Source of the DNA: Bacteroidota bacterium
Lineage (GTDB): Bacteria; Bacteroidota; Bacteroidia; Flavobacteriales; Flavobacteriaceae
DNA: 33,137 nt
NCBI GenBank assembly: GCA_023457535.1
Contig: JAEWLN010000013.1
Coordinates: 1 to 33,137, forward strand
Direction: 5' to 3'
In this document: piece after piece, positions 6,401 through 13,308 of the stretch
How the letters are laid out: every line of letters starts with the position of its first letter
Numbering within the stretch: position 1 is the stretch's first letter
Translations under genes and position numbers: made by a program
The notes under the pieces: generated by a model
Seen by the model: only the letters and a program-made list of their open reading frames with translations
What the model was told of the DNA's origin: nothing
Database searches by the model: none

Positions 6401-7621
6401 TTAAATCCCAATTTCCACCTGCAGTCTGAAATACCAGTTGTTCTTAACATTGCCGTCCCAATACTGCAGCTCGTCGTAATTGACCTCGGCCTGCAGTTTG
6501 AATGCGTGTTCCCAGATGTATTTGGTCAGGCCCAGCGTGTATTGCTTGGTATGCGGCGCAAACATCCGGATGCGCTCGTGTGCGTGCTGGATCGAATAGC
6601 GCGCGATGATTTCATAATTCGTCGGGAAATTATAACTGGCCTGGTAATCAAATCCATTTCCGGTAAAAACGCAATTGAATTGGGTGGCGTCTTCCGGATT
6701 CACCGTAATCGGGTTCTCTGTAGTGGCACGCGACATGAACGCAGCCATGGCCGCCCAACCATTGTATTTGAACATCGCGTCGAGCAACACAGATTTCATC
6801 GTGCGGCGCTCGAATAAATCATCGCCCAATTGCCCGCCGGTGCGGTGCGCGAGGTTATTTTGCTGAAATGCCCCGGACAGCATCAGTTTGGGTTTGGACT
6901 CCCTTACGATATCGCCTTCGAACGTGGTGCCATCTTTGGCAAAGGCACCAAACGGATAAATTTCAGCCTTTCCGGTAACAGCCACGCCATCATCGGCTTC
7001 ATCGGTCACGTTGCGGCCCTCGCCCGAGGTGACGGCCGTTTTGAGATTCCATGAGAATTTGTCGCGAAACTCGTTGAGCTGGTGTGCCTGGAACCCAAAA
7101 TCGCGGTCGAGCGTAAAACGCGAATTGTTGATCGTACGATCGGACAACTGCAACCCGCCCGAGGAGTTCACGCGCTGTCGGTTGCCCGGCAATTTGGTTT
7201 GCCCGAAACTGAAATTCCACCGTTTATTGGGCCTGTAGAACACCACGGCATCGCGTATGATGTTGATGTTTTTGCCGTCCTGCACCTCGCCTACATCGCC
7301 CGGCGCAAACGAAAGCTGGATCGCGTACAGGAATTTGGGCGTACCTACATAGCCGTCGAACCGCAGGCGCAACCGCCGGATCTGGCCGTCATAGGCCGGA
7401 CTTTCATCTTCATTGTCCAGGTAGGTTACGCGGTTTTGCATCCGGAACCGTATGTTGAGCTGGAAAATGCTGTCGGGCGAAGTCAGTCCAAGGCCTTTTC
7501 CGTAACTGTAGTAGGGCAATGCGGAGAGTTTGAGATCGTTGTCGTCCGTGGTCGTTTTAACGATTTGCCCATGCGCATAAGCGGTCAGGAGCACCAACAG
7601 CAACAGTATTGCTTTTTTCAT
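6401..7621 (-). CDS. OprO/OprP-type outer-membrane porin
   Basis: A 406-residue protein with a Sec signal (MKKAILLLLVLLTAYAHGQ) followed by alternating beta-strand sequence throughout, ending in an aromatic strand NNWYFRLQVEIGI. Features of the phosphate-selective porin O/P family are an early FQLNIRFRMQNRVTYLD strand, RRLRLRFDGYVGTPKFLYAI, and the GQTKLPGNRQR segment in an arginine-rich constriction-type region. It would form a beta-barrel channel for anions or small solutes; the true substrate is not shown. It is transcribed against both tpiA and prmA and has its own promoter. No phosphate-regulon gene is adjacent. The gene appears to be inserted between tpiA and prmA. Confidence 0.85.
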   Translation of the reverse strand: MKKAILLLLVLLTAYAHGQIVKTTTDDNDLKLSALPYYSYGKGLGLTSPDSIFQLNIRFRMQNRVTYLDNEDESPAYDGQIRRLRLRFDGYVGTPKFLYAIQLSFAPGDVGEVQDGKNINIIRDAVVFYRPNKRWNFSFGQTKLPGNRQRVNSSGGLQLSDRTINNSRFTLDRDFGFQAHQLNEFRDKFSWNLKTAVTSGEGRNVTDEADDGVAVTGKAEIYPFGAFAKDGTTFEGDIVRESKPKLMLSGAFQQNNLAHRTGGQLGDDLFERRTMKSVLLDAMFKYNGWAAMAAFMSRATTENPITVNPEDATQFNCVFTGNGFDYQASYNFPTNYEIIARYSIQHAHERIRMFAPHTKQYTLGLTKYIWEHAFKLQAEVNYDELQYWDGNVKNNWYFRLQVEIGI

Positions 7622-7641
7622 AAATGGGTTGTGTTAGGGTG

Positions 7642-7649
7642 CAAAAATA
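7642..7649 (-). promoter_or_regulatory. Promoter -7 box for the porin gene
   Basis: On the minus strand TATTTTTG (plus-strand CAAAAATA) gives a perfect TAnnTTTG box 20 bp before the porin start codon. No convincing -33 TTG is seen. It is back to back with the prmA promoter. Confidence 0.6.
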
Positions 7650-7689
7650 AAATAAAAAACGCAGGCGTATAGGTTTGGCCGATGATTAT

Positions 7690-7697
7690 TACCTTTG
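7690..7697 (+). promoter_or_regulatory. Promoter -7 box for prmA
   Basis: TACCTTTG matches TAnnTTTG and lies 14 bp before ATG 7712. An upstream in-frame ATG at 7682 precedes the box and is therefore not the start. The spacer shared with the porin promoter is under 100 bp. Confidence 0.6.
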
Positions 7698-7711
7698 CAA
7701 AAATTACGATT

Positions 7712-8545
7712 ATGTCCCACATTTATCTCGGATACCATTTTACGGTCGAACCCAAAGAACTGGGGTCGGAAATTCTTGTTGCCGAACTCGGCGAACTGCC
7801 CTTTGAAAGCTTTGTCGAAAGCGAATTCGGCGTGACGGCCTACATCAGGAAAGAAGCGTGGAATGAACACATTCTGGAGGATTTGTACATTTTGAAATCG
7901 CCCGAATTTTCGATAAGCTATACGATAGAGGAAATCGAACAGGTCAACTGGAACCAGGAATGGGAAAAGAATTTTGAACCCATCGACGTAGATGGCCGAT
8001 GCCACGTACGCGCGCCGTTCCACGAAAAGACCAATGCGGAATTCGACATTGTGATCGAACCCAAAATGAGCTTTGGAACAGGCCACCACGAAACCACACA
8101 CATGATGATACAGCATTTGCTCGACATGGATGTGACCGATATGAAAACGCTCGACATGGGTTGCGGCACGGCGATTCTCGCGATACTTGCCGAGATGAAA
8201 GGCGCCCGGCCGATCGATGCGATCGACATTGACAACTGGTGTTACCTGAACTCGATTGAGAACGCCGAGCGCAACAATTGCACGCACATTTCCGTTTTTG
8301 AAGGCGATGCGGCGCTGCTCAAAGGCAGGAAATACGACCTGATCATCGCAAACATCAACCGCAACATCCTGCTGGCCGACATGCAGCAATACGCCGATTG
8401 CCTCAACCCGAACGGCACGTTGCTCCTGAGCGGGTTTTACGAAGAGGACATTCCGGCGATCGATGATTCGTGCACGGCCAAAGGGCTTTATTTTGTAAAG
8501 AAATTGCAGCGGAATAAATGGGTGAGTTTGAAATATGTGAAATAG
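7712..8545 (+). CDS. prmA: Ribosomal protein L11 methyltransferase
   Basis: A 277-residue protein starting MSHIYLGYHFTVEPKELGSE. The N-terminal alpha/beta domain (about 1-95) contacts L11; a linker with NWNQEWEKNFEPIDVDGRCH leads to the Rossmann SAM domain with MSFGTGHHETTHMMIQHL, motif I LDMGCGTAILAIL, the acidic IDIDNWCYLNSIENA and LIIANINRNILLADM. PrmA trimethylates L11 on several amino groups in the cytoplasm. Its last codons contain a 15-mer (8506-8520) identical to part of the repeat just downstream. I remember prmA following tpiA directly in related genomes; here the porin gene intervenes. Confidence 0.95.
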   Translation: MSHIYLGYHFTVEPKELGSEILVAELGELPFESFVESEFGVTAYIRKEAWNEHILEDLYILKSPEFSISYTIEEIEQVNWNQEWEKNFEPIDVDGRCHVRAPFHEKTNAEFDIVIEPKMSFGTGHHETTHMMIQHLLDMDVTDMKTLDMGCGTAILAILAEMKGARPIDAIDIDNWCYLNSIENAERNNCTHISVFEGDAALLKGRKYDLIIANINRNILLADMQQYADCLNPNGTLLLSGFYEEDIPAIDDSCTAKGLYFVKKLQRNKWVSLKYVK

Positions 8546-8550
8546 TCGGA

Positions 8551-8662
8551 GGTCGAACATCGAATGTCGAACATCGACCCGAGGCGCAGCCGAACTGTAT
8601 GGAGCGCAGCGGAATAAATGTCGAATGTCGAACGAACGCAACTTTAAACTTTAAACTTTAAC
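8551..8662. repeat. Composite heptad/core repeat, inverted single copy
   Basis: This is the mirror image of the block at 1569-1784. On the minus strand one reads two TTTAAAG heptads plus a GTTAAAG variant, a degenerate link, two TTCGACA heptads, then the same core (48 bp at 8575-8622, identical base for base to the core of the 54-bp units), and four more TTCGATG/TTCGACA/TTCGACC heptads ending at 8551. Only one core copy is present here instead of two. Confidence 0.85.
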
Positions 8663-8672
8663 AGCCGCGTTC

Positions 8673-8734
8673 GCGTGAGGGATAGAGGCAGGCACCGCGT
8701 GCAGCCGATAGCCCGACGGCCTGAACGGCAACGC
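8673..8734 (-). repeat. GC-rich dispersed repeat, copy 2 (inverted, shorter)
   Basis: Read on the minus strand: GCGTTGCC ... GTCGGGCTATCGGCTGCA ... CTATCCCTCACGC. The order and wording of the GTCGGG-(C/T)-(T/G)AT-GCTG blocks and the terminal CCCT(C/A)ACGC match copy 1 at 6065-6199, in opposite orientation and with a shorter centre. It abuts the heptad/core element, so 8546-8782, the prmA-clpS spacer, is nearly all repeat. Confidence 0.5.
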
Positions 8735-8782
8735 GCAAAAGACGCGGATGCTGATGGCCGGCACGCCAGAACAAAAAAATTT

Positions 8783-9064
8783 ATGATTTTGAGTACCAAA
8801 GAAAAAGTATTGGAAGAAGTCCTGCCCGAAGAAGCGGTGGGGCACAACAGCGAAATTGTACTGTACAACGACGACGTAAATACTTTTGACCACGTCATCG
8901 ATACGCTCATGGCGGTGTGCCAACATACGGCCGAACAAGCCGAGCAGTGCGCGATCATTGTGCATTACAAAGGCCAGTGTACGGTCAAGACGGGTGCGTA
9001 CAAAGAACTCGTGCCACAATGCAGTGCGCTTTTGGATGCGGGTTTGAGCGCCGAGATTTTGTAG
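8783..9064 (+). CDS. clpS: ATP-dependent Clp protease adaptor ClpS
   Basis: A 93-residue protein of normal ClpS length. After a short flexible N-terminus (MILSTKEKVLEEVLPEEAVG) come the substrate-pocket signature VLYNDDVNTFDHVIDTLMAV, then CQHTAEQAEQCAIIVHYKGQ and the closing region with the acidic/small-residue pattern LDAGLSAEIL. ClpS binds ClpA/ClpC and delivers N-degron substrates for degradation. Translation could be extended upstream in frame through the repeat region, but that part has no family counterpart, so ATG 8783 after an A-rich leader is chosen. It follows prmA, a pairing I recall from other Flavobacteriia. Confidence 0.93.
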   Translation: MILSTKEKVLEEVLPEEAVGHNSEIVLYNDDVNTFDHVIDTLMAVCQHTAEQAEQCAIIVHYKGQCTVKTGAYKELVPQCSALLDAGLSAEIL

Positions 9065-9073
9065 TCGGAAGGA

Positions 9074-9101
9074 TTAAAAGTTTAAGGTTCAAAGTTTAAA
9101 G
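9074..9101. repeat. Short TTTAARG heptad array after clpS
   Basis: TTTAAGG, TTCAAAG and TTTAAAG lie head to tail at 9081-9101, after an imperfect ATTAAAAG unit. It is the same heptamer family as at 1569, 8642 and 19153 but without the 54-bp core. Confidence 0.7.
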
Positions 9102-9179
9102 TTAGAAATAAGTGCTTACTTTAGCATTTGGGCCAGGCGATTCTTACGTTCGATCGCCGGACTTTTAGCTGCCGCCGCA

Positions 9180-9187
9180 TACGTTTG
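9180..9187 (+). promoter_or_regulatory. Promoter -7 box TACGTTTG
   Basis: A perfect TAnnTTTG box 35 bp upstream of the AGMO-like gene. No clear -33 TTG was found. Confidence 0.55.
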
Positions 9188-9222
9188 GCTCCCGGGCAGA
9201 TTTTTGAATTTCGACCTTAACC

Positions 9223-10485
9223 ATGGAACAATACGGCAAAATCCTGATCATCGCCATGCCGGCATTTTTGCTGCTGATCATTATTGAGAAGGTTTACGGT
9301 GTTTGGAAAAAGAACGATACCGTCCCGCTCATGGACAGCGTTTCGAGCATTTCATCAGGCATTACCAACGCGGTCAAAGACGTTTTGGGCATCAGCGTAA
9401 CGTTGATTTCGTATGAATGGATGGTTTCGAAGATTGCGTTTTTTTCATTGGAAGCCAACGCATTGACTTATATGATTGCCTTTGTCGCGATCGATTTTTA
9501 CGGTTATTGGAACCACCGTTGGTCGCACCAGATCAACTTTTTCTGGAACAAGCATGCCATCCATCACTCGAGCGAGGAATTCAATCTGGCGTGCGCGTTG
9601 CGGCAAACCGTTTCGAGTTTTGTCAATCTGTTCACGTTTTTGCTCATTCCGGCCGCGCTGATGGGCGTTCCTGCAAAAGTGATCGCCATTACCCTGCCGA
9701 TTCAGTTGTTTTTGCAGTTTTGGTACCACACGCGGCACATTGGGAAAATGGGTTTCCTGGAGCATATCCTGGTTACGCCGTCGCACCACCGTGTGCACCA
9801 TGCGATCAATCCGGAATACCTCGATAAGAACCATTCGCAGATCTTCATTTTCTGGGACAAGTGGTTTGGCACTTTCCAGGCGGAGCGCGACGATGTTCCG
9901 GCGGTATTCGGCATTACGCGGCCGGCGCAAACCTGGAATCCGATCAGGATCAATTTTCAGCATCTTGCGCTTTTGATTGCCGATGCATGGCGCGCCGAGA
10001 GCTGGAAAGACAAATTCACGATCTGGTTCAAACCTACGGGATGGCGTCCGAAAGGGTTTGACGCGAAATATCCGGTGCGTAAAATCGACGACGTTTACCA
10101 ATTTGAAAAATACGGCCAGCGCCCCGCGCAGTTCGTGCTGTATTGGGCCATTACGCAGCTCATGGCCACGCTGCTTTTGATCACCTATTTGTTCGATAAT
10201 GTGGCCAAAATCGGGCTTCCGGGCATTTTTGCGTACGGCGCGTTTATCTTTATGACTGTTTACAGCTACACCGAATTGATGGACGGCAAACGCCTTTCAT
10301 TGCTATGGGAGGGCGTGCGACTAGCGATGGGTGTGGCGATCCTGGCCTATTTTGGCGGATGGTTCGGGCTGGACCATATTATTCCTATGGGCAGCGCCAT
10401 TGTATTGGGATACCTGCTTTTTTCACTGGCGGTCCATGCTTATTTTGCGCTCGTGGTGTTCCGACCCGAACAAGTTCAAGTATGA
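9223..10485 (+). CDS. Sterol desaturase family di-iron membrane enzyme, alkylglycerol monooxygenase-like
   Basis: A 420-residue integral membrane protein of the fatty acid hydroxylase/sterol desaturase superfamily. The eight-histidine di-iron site is complete: HRWSH (98-102), HAIHHSSE (111-118) and HHRVHH (188-193), with H169 as a further candidate. Within the superfamily the wording around these motifs (HHSSEEFNLACALRQTV, TPSHHRVHH, IFIFWDKWFGTFQAE, a GW-rich segment after the catalytic domain and C-terminal helices) is closest, from memory, to animal alkylglycerol monooxygenase (AGMO/TMEM195), which cleaves glycerol ether lipids with tetrahydrobiopterin. It overlaps the lysoplasmalogenase gene by four bases, which supports an ether-lipid role. 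The generic family call is firm; AGMO specificity is inference. Confidence 0.88.
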   Translation: MEQYGKILIIAMPAFLLLIIIEKVYGVWKKNDTVPLMDSVSSISSGITNAVKDVLGISVTLISYEWMVSKIAFFSLEANALTYMIAFVAIDFYGYWNHRWSHQINFFWNKHAIHHSSEEFNLACALRQTVSSFVNLFTFLLIPAALMGVPAKVIAITLPIQLFLQFWYHTRHIGKMGFLEHILVTPSHHRVHHAINPEYLDKNHSQIFIFWDKWFGTFQAERDDVPAVFGITRPAQTWNPIRINFQHLALLIADAWRAESWKDKFTIWFKPTGWRPKGFDAKYPVRKIDDVYQFEKYGQRPAQFVLYWAITQLMATLLLITYLFDNVAKIGLPGIFAYGAFIFMTVYSYTELMDGKRLSLLWEGVRLAMGVAILAYFGGWFGLDHIIPMGSAIVLGYLLFSLAVHAYFALVVFRPEQVQV

Positions 10486-11168
10486 AAACGCAAACTCTTT
10501 TCAAACTTTACATCGCGATGGCACTCCTGTACGTGATCGCATTATGCCTCCACGAAGACCTGGCCTGGGCGGCCAAACCGCTATTGTTGCCGCCGGTGAT
10601 CGCCGCCGTGGCAGGCTTTTCCGTCTTCCCTACCCGCCGATTGCTGCTTCTGGCGCTCGTATTTTCGTGGTTTGGGGACGTGACGCTGATGTTCGCGCCG
10701 CACAGCCAGTGGTATTTTATCGCCGGGTTATTGCTATTTCTGATCGCGCACCTGATGTACATTGCGCTGTTTGCCAAAATCAAACGGTCCGGCAGCGGCA
10801 CTTTTTACGCGCTATATGCGGGGTGGGTGGCCGTTGCGGTCTATTTGTGTGCGATGTTGTACGTGTTGTTTCCCAAACTCGGCGCGCTTCAAATTCCGGT
10901 AGTTGTTTATGCGGTTGTCATTTCGACAATGCTGGCGATGGCCCTTTTGGGATTGTTCCGATGGCCGTCGCCGTCCAATAGGTACATTTTTGCGGGCGCG
11001 GTGTGTTTTGTGCTCTCGGACAGCCTTTTGGCCTTTGATAAATTCCACACGCCACTCCCCATGGCATCGGTGTGGATCATGTCGACGTATCTGGCCGCGC
11101 AAGGACTTTTATCGGTGGGCATTTTGAACCAAAACAAAAGGCAGCAAGAATCTCCCGCTGCCTGTTGA
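10482..11168 (+). CDS. Lysoplasmalogenase-like protein (YhhN/TMEM86 family)
   Basis: A 228-residue protein with about eight transmembrane helices. The YhhN hallmarks are the acidic residues in VFSWFGDVTLMFAPHSQWYF and in AVCFVLSDSLLAFDKFHTPL, and the final helix IMSTYLAAQGLLSVGIL. Characterised members hydrolyse the vinyl-ether bond of lysoplasmalogens to a fatty aldehyde and glycerophospho-headgroup. The ATG at 10482 overlaps the stop of the AGMO-like gene (ATGA), so the two are made together. The last codons and stop of the gene overlap a hairpin that serves as terminator for the opposite strand. Confidence 0.88.
   Translation: MKTQTLFKLYIAMALLYVIALCLHEDLAWAAKPLLLPPVIAAVAGFSVFPTRRLLLLALVFSWFGDVTLMFAPHSQWYFIAGLLLFLIAHLMYIALFAKIKRSGSGTFYALYAGWVAVAVYLCAMLYVLFPKLGALQIPVVVYAVVISTMLAMALLGLFRWPSPSNRYIFAGAVCFVLSDSLLAFDKFHTPLPMASVWIMSTYLAAQGLLSVGILNQNKRQQESPAAC
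11130..11163 (-). terminator. Terminator for the lipocalin-like gene (minus strand)
   Basis: AGGCAGC (11139-11145) pairs with GCTGCCT (11157-11163). Read on the minus strand the hairpin is followed by TTTTGTTTT (11138-11130). It lies inside the end of the convergent lysoplasmalogenase gene. Confidence 0.65.
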
Positions 11169-11192
11169 CATAACTAACTAAACATTTACGTA

Positions 11193-11618
11193 TTATCGCG
11201 TAAACAGGAAAATCGTGCCTGACTCATTGTCCCTGACCTTTAGCTCGGTGTAGGACAGGTTCAGGATCGTACCGGTAAAGCTGTCATCTCCTGCGTCTAC
11301 AACTACTGTGTTGCCTGTTACGGCAAAAGTCCCGGTCGTGGTGATCGCCTGACAAGGTGCGTCCGTAGAATCGTAATCCACTGATGCGTAAGAATTGTTG
11401 TTGCCGAGTTCGATGTAATCCATGTTACATCCCGGCTCGTTGCCGGTATAGTCGGTCATCACTTCAGCTCCGGCCACCACTGTACCCACTTTGTTGTAGT
11501 TCCATTTCCCGGTCAGCGTGGCCGCCGGCAGCTCGTACTTTGCGTCGTCGTCGTCGTTACAAGAAGTAGTTCCGAGGACCATCAGCAAAGCCGGTAAAAT
11601 CAAAAATCTGGTTTTCAT
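11193..11618 (-). CDS. Lipocalin-like lipoprotein
   Basis: A 141-residue lipoprotein. The signal MKTRFLILPALLMVLGTTSC ends at a lipid-modified cysteine followed by NDDDD, an acidic stretch of the type associated with surface export of Bacteroidota lipoproteins. The mature part is short and beta-rich, with an early LTGKWNYNKVG and paired cysteines (GCNMDYIEL, APCQAITTTG), and ends KVRDNESGTIFLFTR; this is the layout of the small lipocalin-like (PF13648/PF13924-type) lipoproteins common in Flavobacteriia. Ligand and function are unknown. It is a single-gene unit: promoter at 11641-11648 and terminator at 11130-11163. Confidence 0.75.
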   Translation of the reverse strand: MKTRFLILPALLMVLGTTSCNDDDDAKYELPAATLTGKWNYNKVGTVVAGAEVMTDYTGNEPGCNMDYIELGNNNSYASVDYDSTDAPCQAITTTGTFAVTGNTVVVDAGDDSFTGTILNLSYTELKVRDNESGTIFLFTR

Positions 11619-11640
11619 GACAATTTGTTTAAAGTTTAGC

Positions 11641-11672
11641 CAAAAATAGAAAGCCCGTACGAAACGGGCTTT
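11641..11672 (-). terminator. Terminator after the DUF6691 gene, with the next promoter in its T tail
   Basis: AAAGCCCG (11650-11657) and CGGGCTTT (11665-11672) form a perfect 8-bp stem. On the minus strand it is followed by CTATTTTTGG, a U-rich tail that also contains a perfect -7 box, TATTTTTG (11641-11648 on the plus strand as CAAAAATA), 22 bp before the lipocalin start codon. The sequence thus both ends the sulfur-transport operon and starts the next gene. Confidence 0.8.
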
Positions 11673-11696
11673 ATAGAATATGTAAGAATTGTTATA

Positions 11697-12110
11697 TCAA
11701 TGCTTAAGTTGGCCTTTGATCAAACCGTACAAAAACGTACCGAGCAGCGCACCAAATAGTATGAGCAGCACACTCCAGAAACCCGCGCCGATCAAAATAA
11801 AAATCGGTCCCGGACAAGCCCCAACAAGCGCCCATCCCAGTCCGAACAAAATACCGCCGGCCCAATAGCGAAACGATCCCGGCTCTTTGTCGGCAATGAC
11901 AATACGGTTGCCGTGCAAATCTTTCATACCGCTGCGCTTGATGTACTGGACCCCGATCGTACCGACGGCCATGGCCACCATGATGATGCCGTACATGTGG
12001 AACGACTGGAATTGGAACATTTCGTAAATGCGGTACCACGAAACGGCCTCGGCCTTGGTCAGAATGATCCCGAATACAAACCCGACGAGCAAATATTTAA
12101 CGTAATTCAT
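11697..12110 (-). CDS. DUF6691 / YeeE-YedE C-terminal half, sulfur transport
   Basis: A 137-residue membrane protein with about four helices, starting MNYVKYLLVGFVFGIILTKA. Its key motif GLGWALVGACPGPIFILIGA carries the single conserved cysteine seen in YeeE/YedE channels, which pass thiosulfate or a related sulfur species across the inner membrane by cysteine relay. In single-chain YeeE this would be the second half. It starts 3 bp after the stop of the partner gene, so the pair is one operon. No rhodanese or persulfide dioxygenase gene, frequent neighbours of such pairs, is present in the window. Confidence 0.85.
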   Translation of the reverse strand: MNYVKYLLVGFVFGIILTKAEAVSWYRIYEMFQFQSFHMYGIIMVAMAVGTIGVQYIKRSGMKDLHGNRIVIADKEPGSFRYWAGGILFGLGWALVGACPGPIFILIGAGFWSVLLILFGALLGTFLYGLIKGQLKH

Positions 12111-12113
12111 CGC

Positions 12114-12671
12114 TTAAAAAATTAAAGGTAAAATGAGGTGCGCCATCACAAGGCCGCCAATAAAAAATCCGATAACGGCCTTGAGCGACGGCAACTGCAA
12201 ATTGCTCATGCCGGCAATGGCGTGGCCCGATGTACAGCCGCCCGCGTAACGCGACCCAAACCCTATCAACACACCGCCCACGATCAAAACGGCGATCATT
12301 TTAGGCGATGAAAACACCTGGTTTCCAAACAGCGCCTCGGGTGCGAGTTTGCCGTTGGGCGCGTCGATTCCCATTTGCGCCAGTTGCGCGATCGTTTTTG
12401 GGTTCAAATCAACATTCGACGGATCGCTCATCAGATGGACGGCCACAAAACCGCCCACCATCGCCCCGGCCAGAACAGCCAGGTTCCACCGTTGGGATTT
12501 CCAGTCGAATTTAAAAAAATCTGCGGCCTTGTCTGCCCCTGCAATCGTACACAGCGTACGCAGGTTGGACGACATGCCAAATACTTTTCCAAAATAATTC
12601 AGCGTGAGCATGACCATCGCGAGCAAAAATCCCGAGACATACCACGGCCAGGTTTGGTATAATGCGTTCAT
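12114..12671 (-). CDS. YeeE/YedE family protein, N-terminal half, sulfur transport
   Basis: A 185-residue membrane protein with four to five helices. The family signature FGSRYAGGCTSGHAIAGMSN with its cysteine is intact; the N-terminal part includes the SNLRTLCTIAGADKAADFF segment with a second cysteine. A periplasmic or cytoplasmic loop of about 40 residues (SDPSNVDLNPKTIAQLA onward) separates the helices. Together with the downstream DUF6691 gene it makes a split version of the YeeE/TsuA channel. Its own promoter (12686-12693) is 15 bp upstream. Substrate (thiosulfate, sulfide or persulfide) is inferred from family only. Confidence 0.87.
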   Translation of the reverse strand: MNALYQTWPWYVSGFLLAMVMLTLNYFGKVFGMSSNLRTLCTIAGADKAADFFKFDWKSQRWNLAVLAGAMVGGFVAVHLMSDPSNVDLNPKTIAQLAQMGIDAPNGKLAPEALFGNQVFSSPKMIAVLIVGGVLIGFGSRYAGGCTSGHAIAGMSNLQLPSLKAVIGFFIGGLVMAHLILPLIF

Positions 12672-12685
12672 GAGTTGGTTTTGTG

Positions 12686-12693
12686 CAAAAATA
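12686..12693 (-). promoter_or_regulatory. Promoter -7 box for the YeeE/DUF6691 operon
   Basis: Minus-strand TATTTTTG, a perfect TAnnTTTG box, 14 bp before the start codon. No -33 TTG is obvious. Confidence 0.55.
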
Positions 12694-12793
12694 GCAAAAT
12701 CGCCGAGAGTAACCCTGGAATCGTCTACATTTTACAGCGGCGTCCAAACGGCCATCCTGCGTAAAAAAATGATGTCATTTAGGGAAATCTGCC

Positions 12794-12801
12794 TACCTTT
12801 G
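12794..12801 (+). promoter_or_regulatory. Promoter -7 box TACCTTTG
   Basis: A perfect TAnnTTTG box 18 bp before ATG 12820 of the DUF4199 gene. It rules out earlier in-frame starts. Confidence 0.6.
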
Positions 12802-12819
12802 GACTGCAAAATCACGCGC

Positions 12820-13308
12820 ATGAAAAACTACATGATCGAAATCCGCTGGGCGTTTATCTTTACGGTAGCGACCATGCTGTGGGCGGGAATCGAAAAATTA
12901 TTCGGGATGCACGATGCCAATCTTGGCACACAGCCGGTGTTTTCGATGTTGTTTGCCGTTCCTGCCATCGCCATTTATGCTATGGCCATGGTCGAAAAAA
13001 AACAAAAAGTGTACAATGGCAAAATGAGCTGGAAAGACGGCACGATATCGGGCATCGTGTTGTCATTGTTCATCGCCGTATTGAGCCCCGTGGCGCAATG
13101 GGCGATTTTCGAACTGATATCGCCTGATTTTTTTGCCAAAGCGACCCGATTCTACACCGATAAAAAAATCCTTACCCAAACGCGCGCGCTCGAAATGTTC
13201 AACATTCAGGCGTACATGAAAAAAAGCATTACCGAGTCGTTGTCGATGGGTGTCATTACCGCTGCCATCGTCGCACTGATCGTTCAATCCAAAAAACCAA
13301 AACCATGA
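12820..13308 (+). CDS. DUF4199-type membrane protein
   Basis: A 162-residue protein with four helices (about 8-24, 38-55, 70-92, 138-156) and a soluble stretch between the last two (SPDFFAKATRFYTDKKILTQ). The pattern, with YNGKMSWKDGTISGIVLSLF before the third helix and the late SITESLSMGVITAAIVALIV, is that of DUF4199, a Bacteroidota-specific membrane family of unknown role. The start MKNYMIEIRWAF is set by the promoter at 12794-12801. It overlaps the next gene by four bases (ATGA). Confidence 0.78.
   Translation: MKNYMIEIRWAFIFTVATMLWAGIEKLFGMHDANLGTQPVFSMLFAVPAIAIYAMAMVEKKQKVYNGKMSWKDGTISGIVLSLFIAVLSPVAQWAIFELISPDFFAKATRFYTDKKILTQTRALEMFNIQAYMKKSITESLSMGVITAAIVALIVQSKKPKP

Noticed and set aside
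7634..8641. Open frame of 335 codons on the minus strand opposite prmA
   Set aside because: Antisense to the well supported prmA gene, with its first codons inside repeat DNA.
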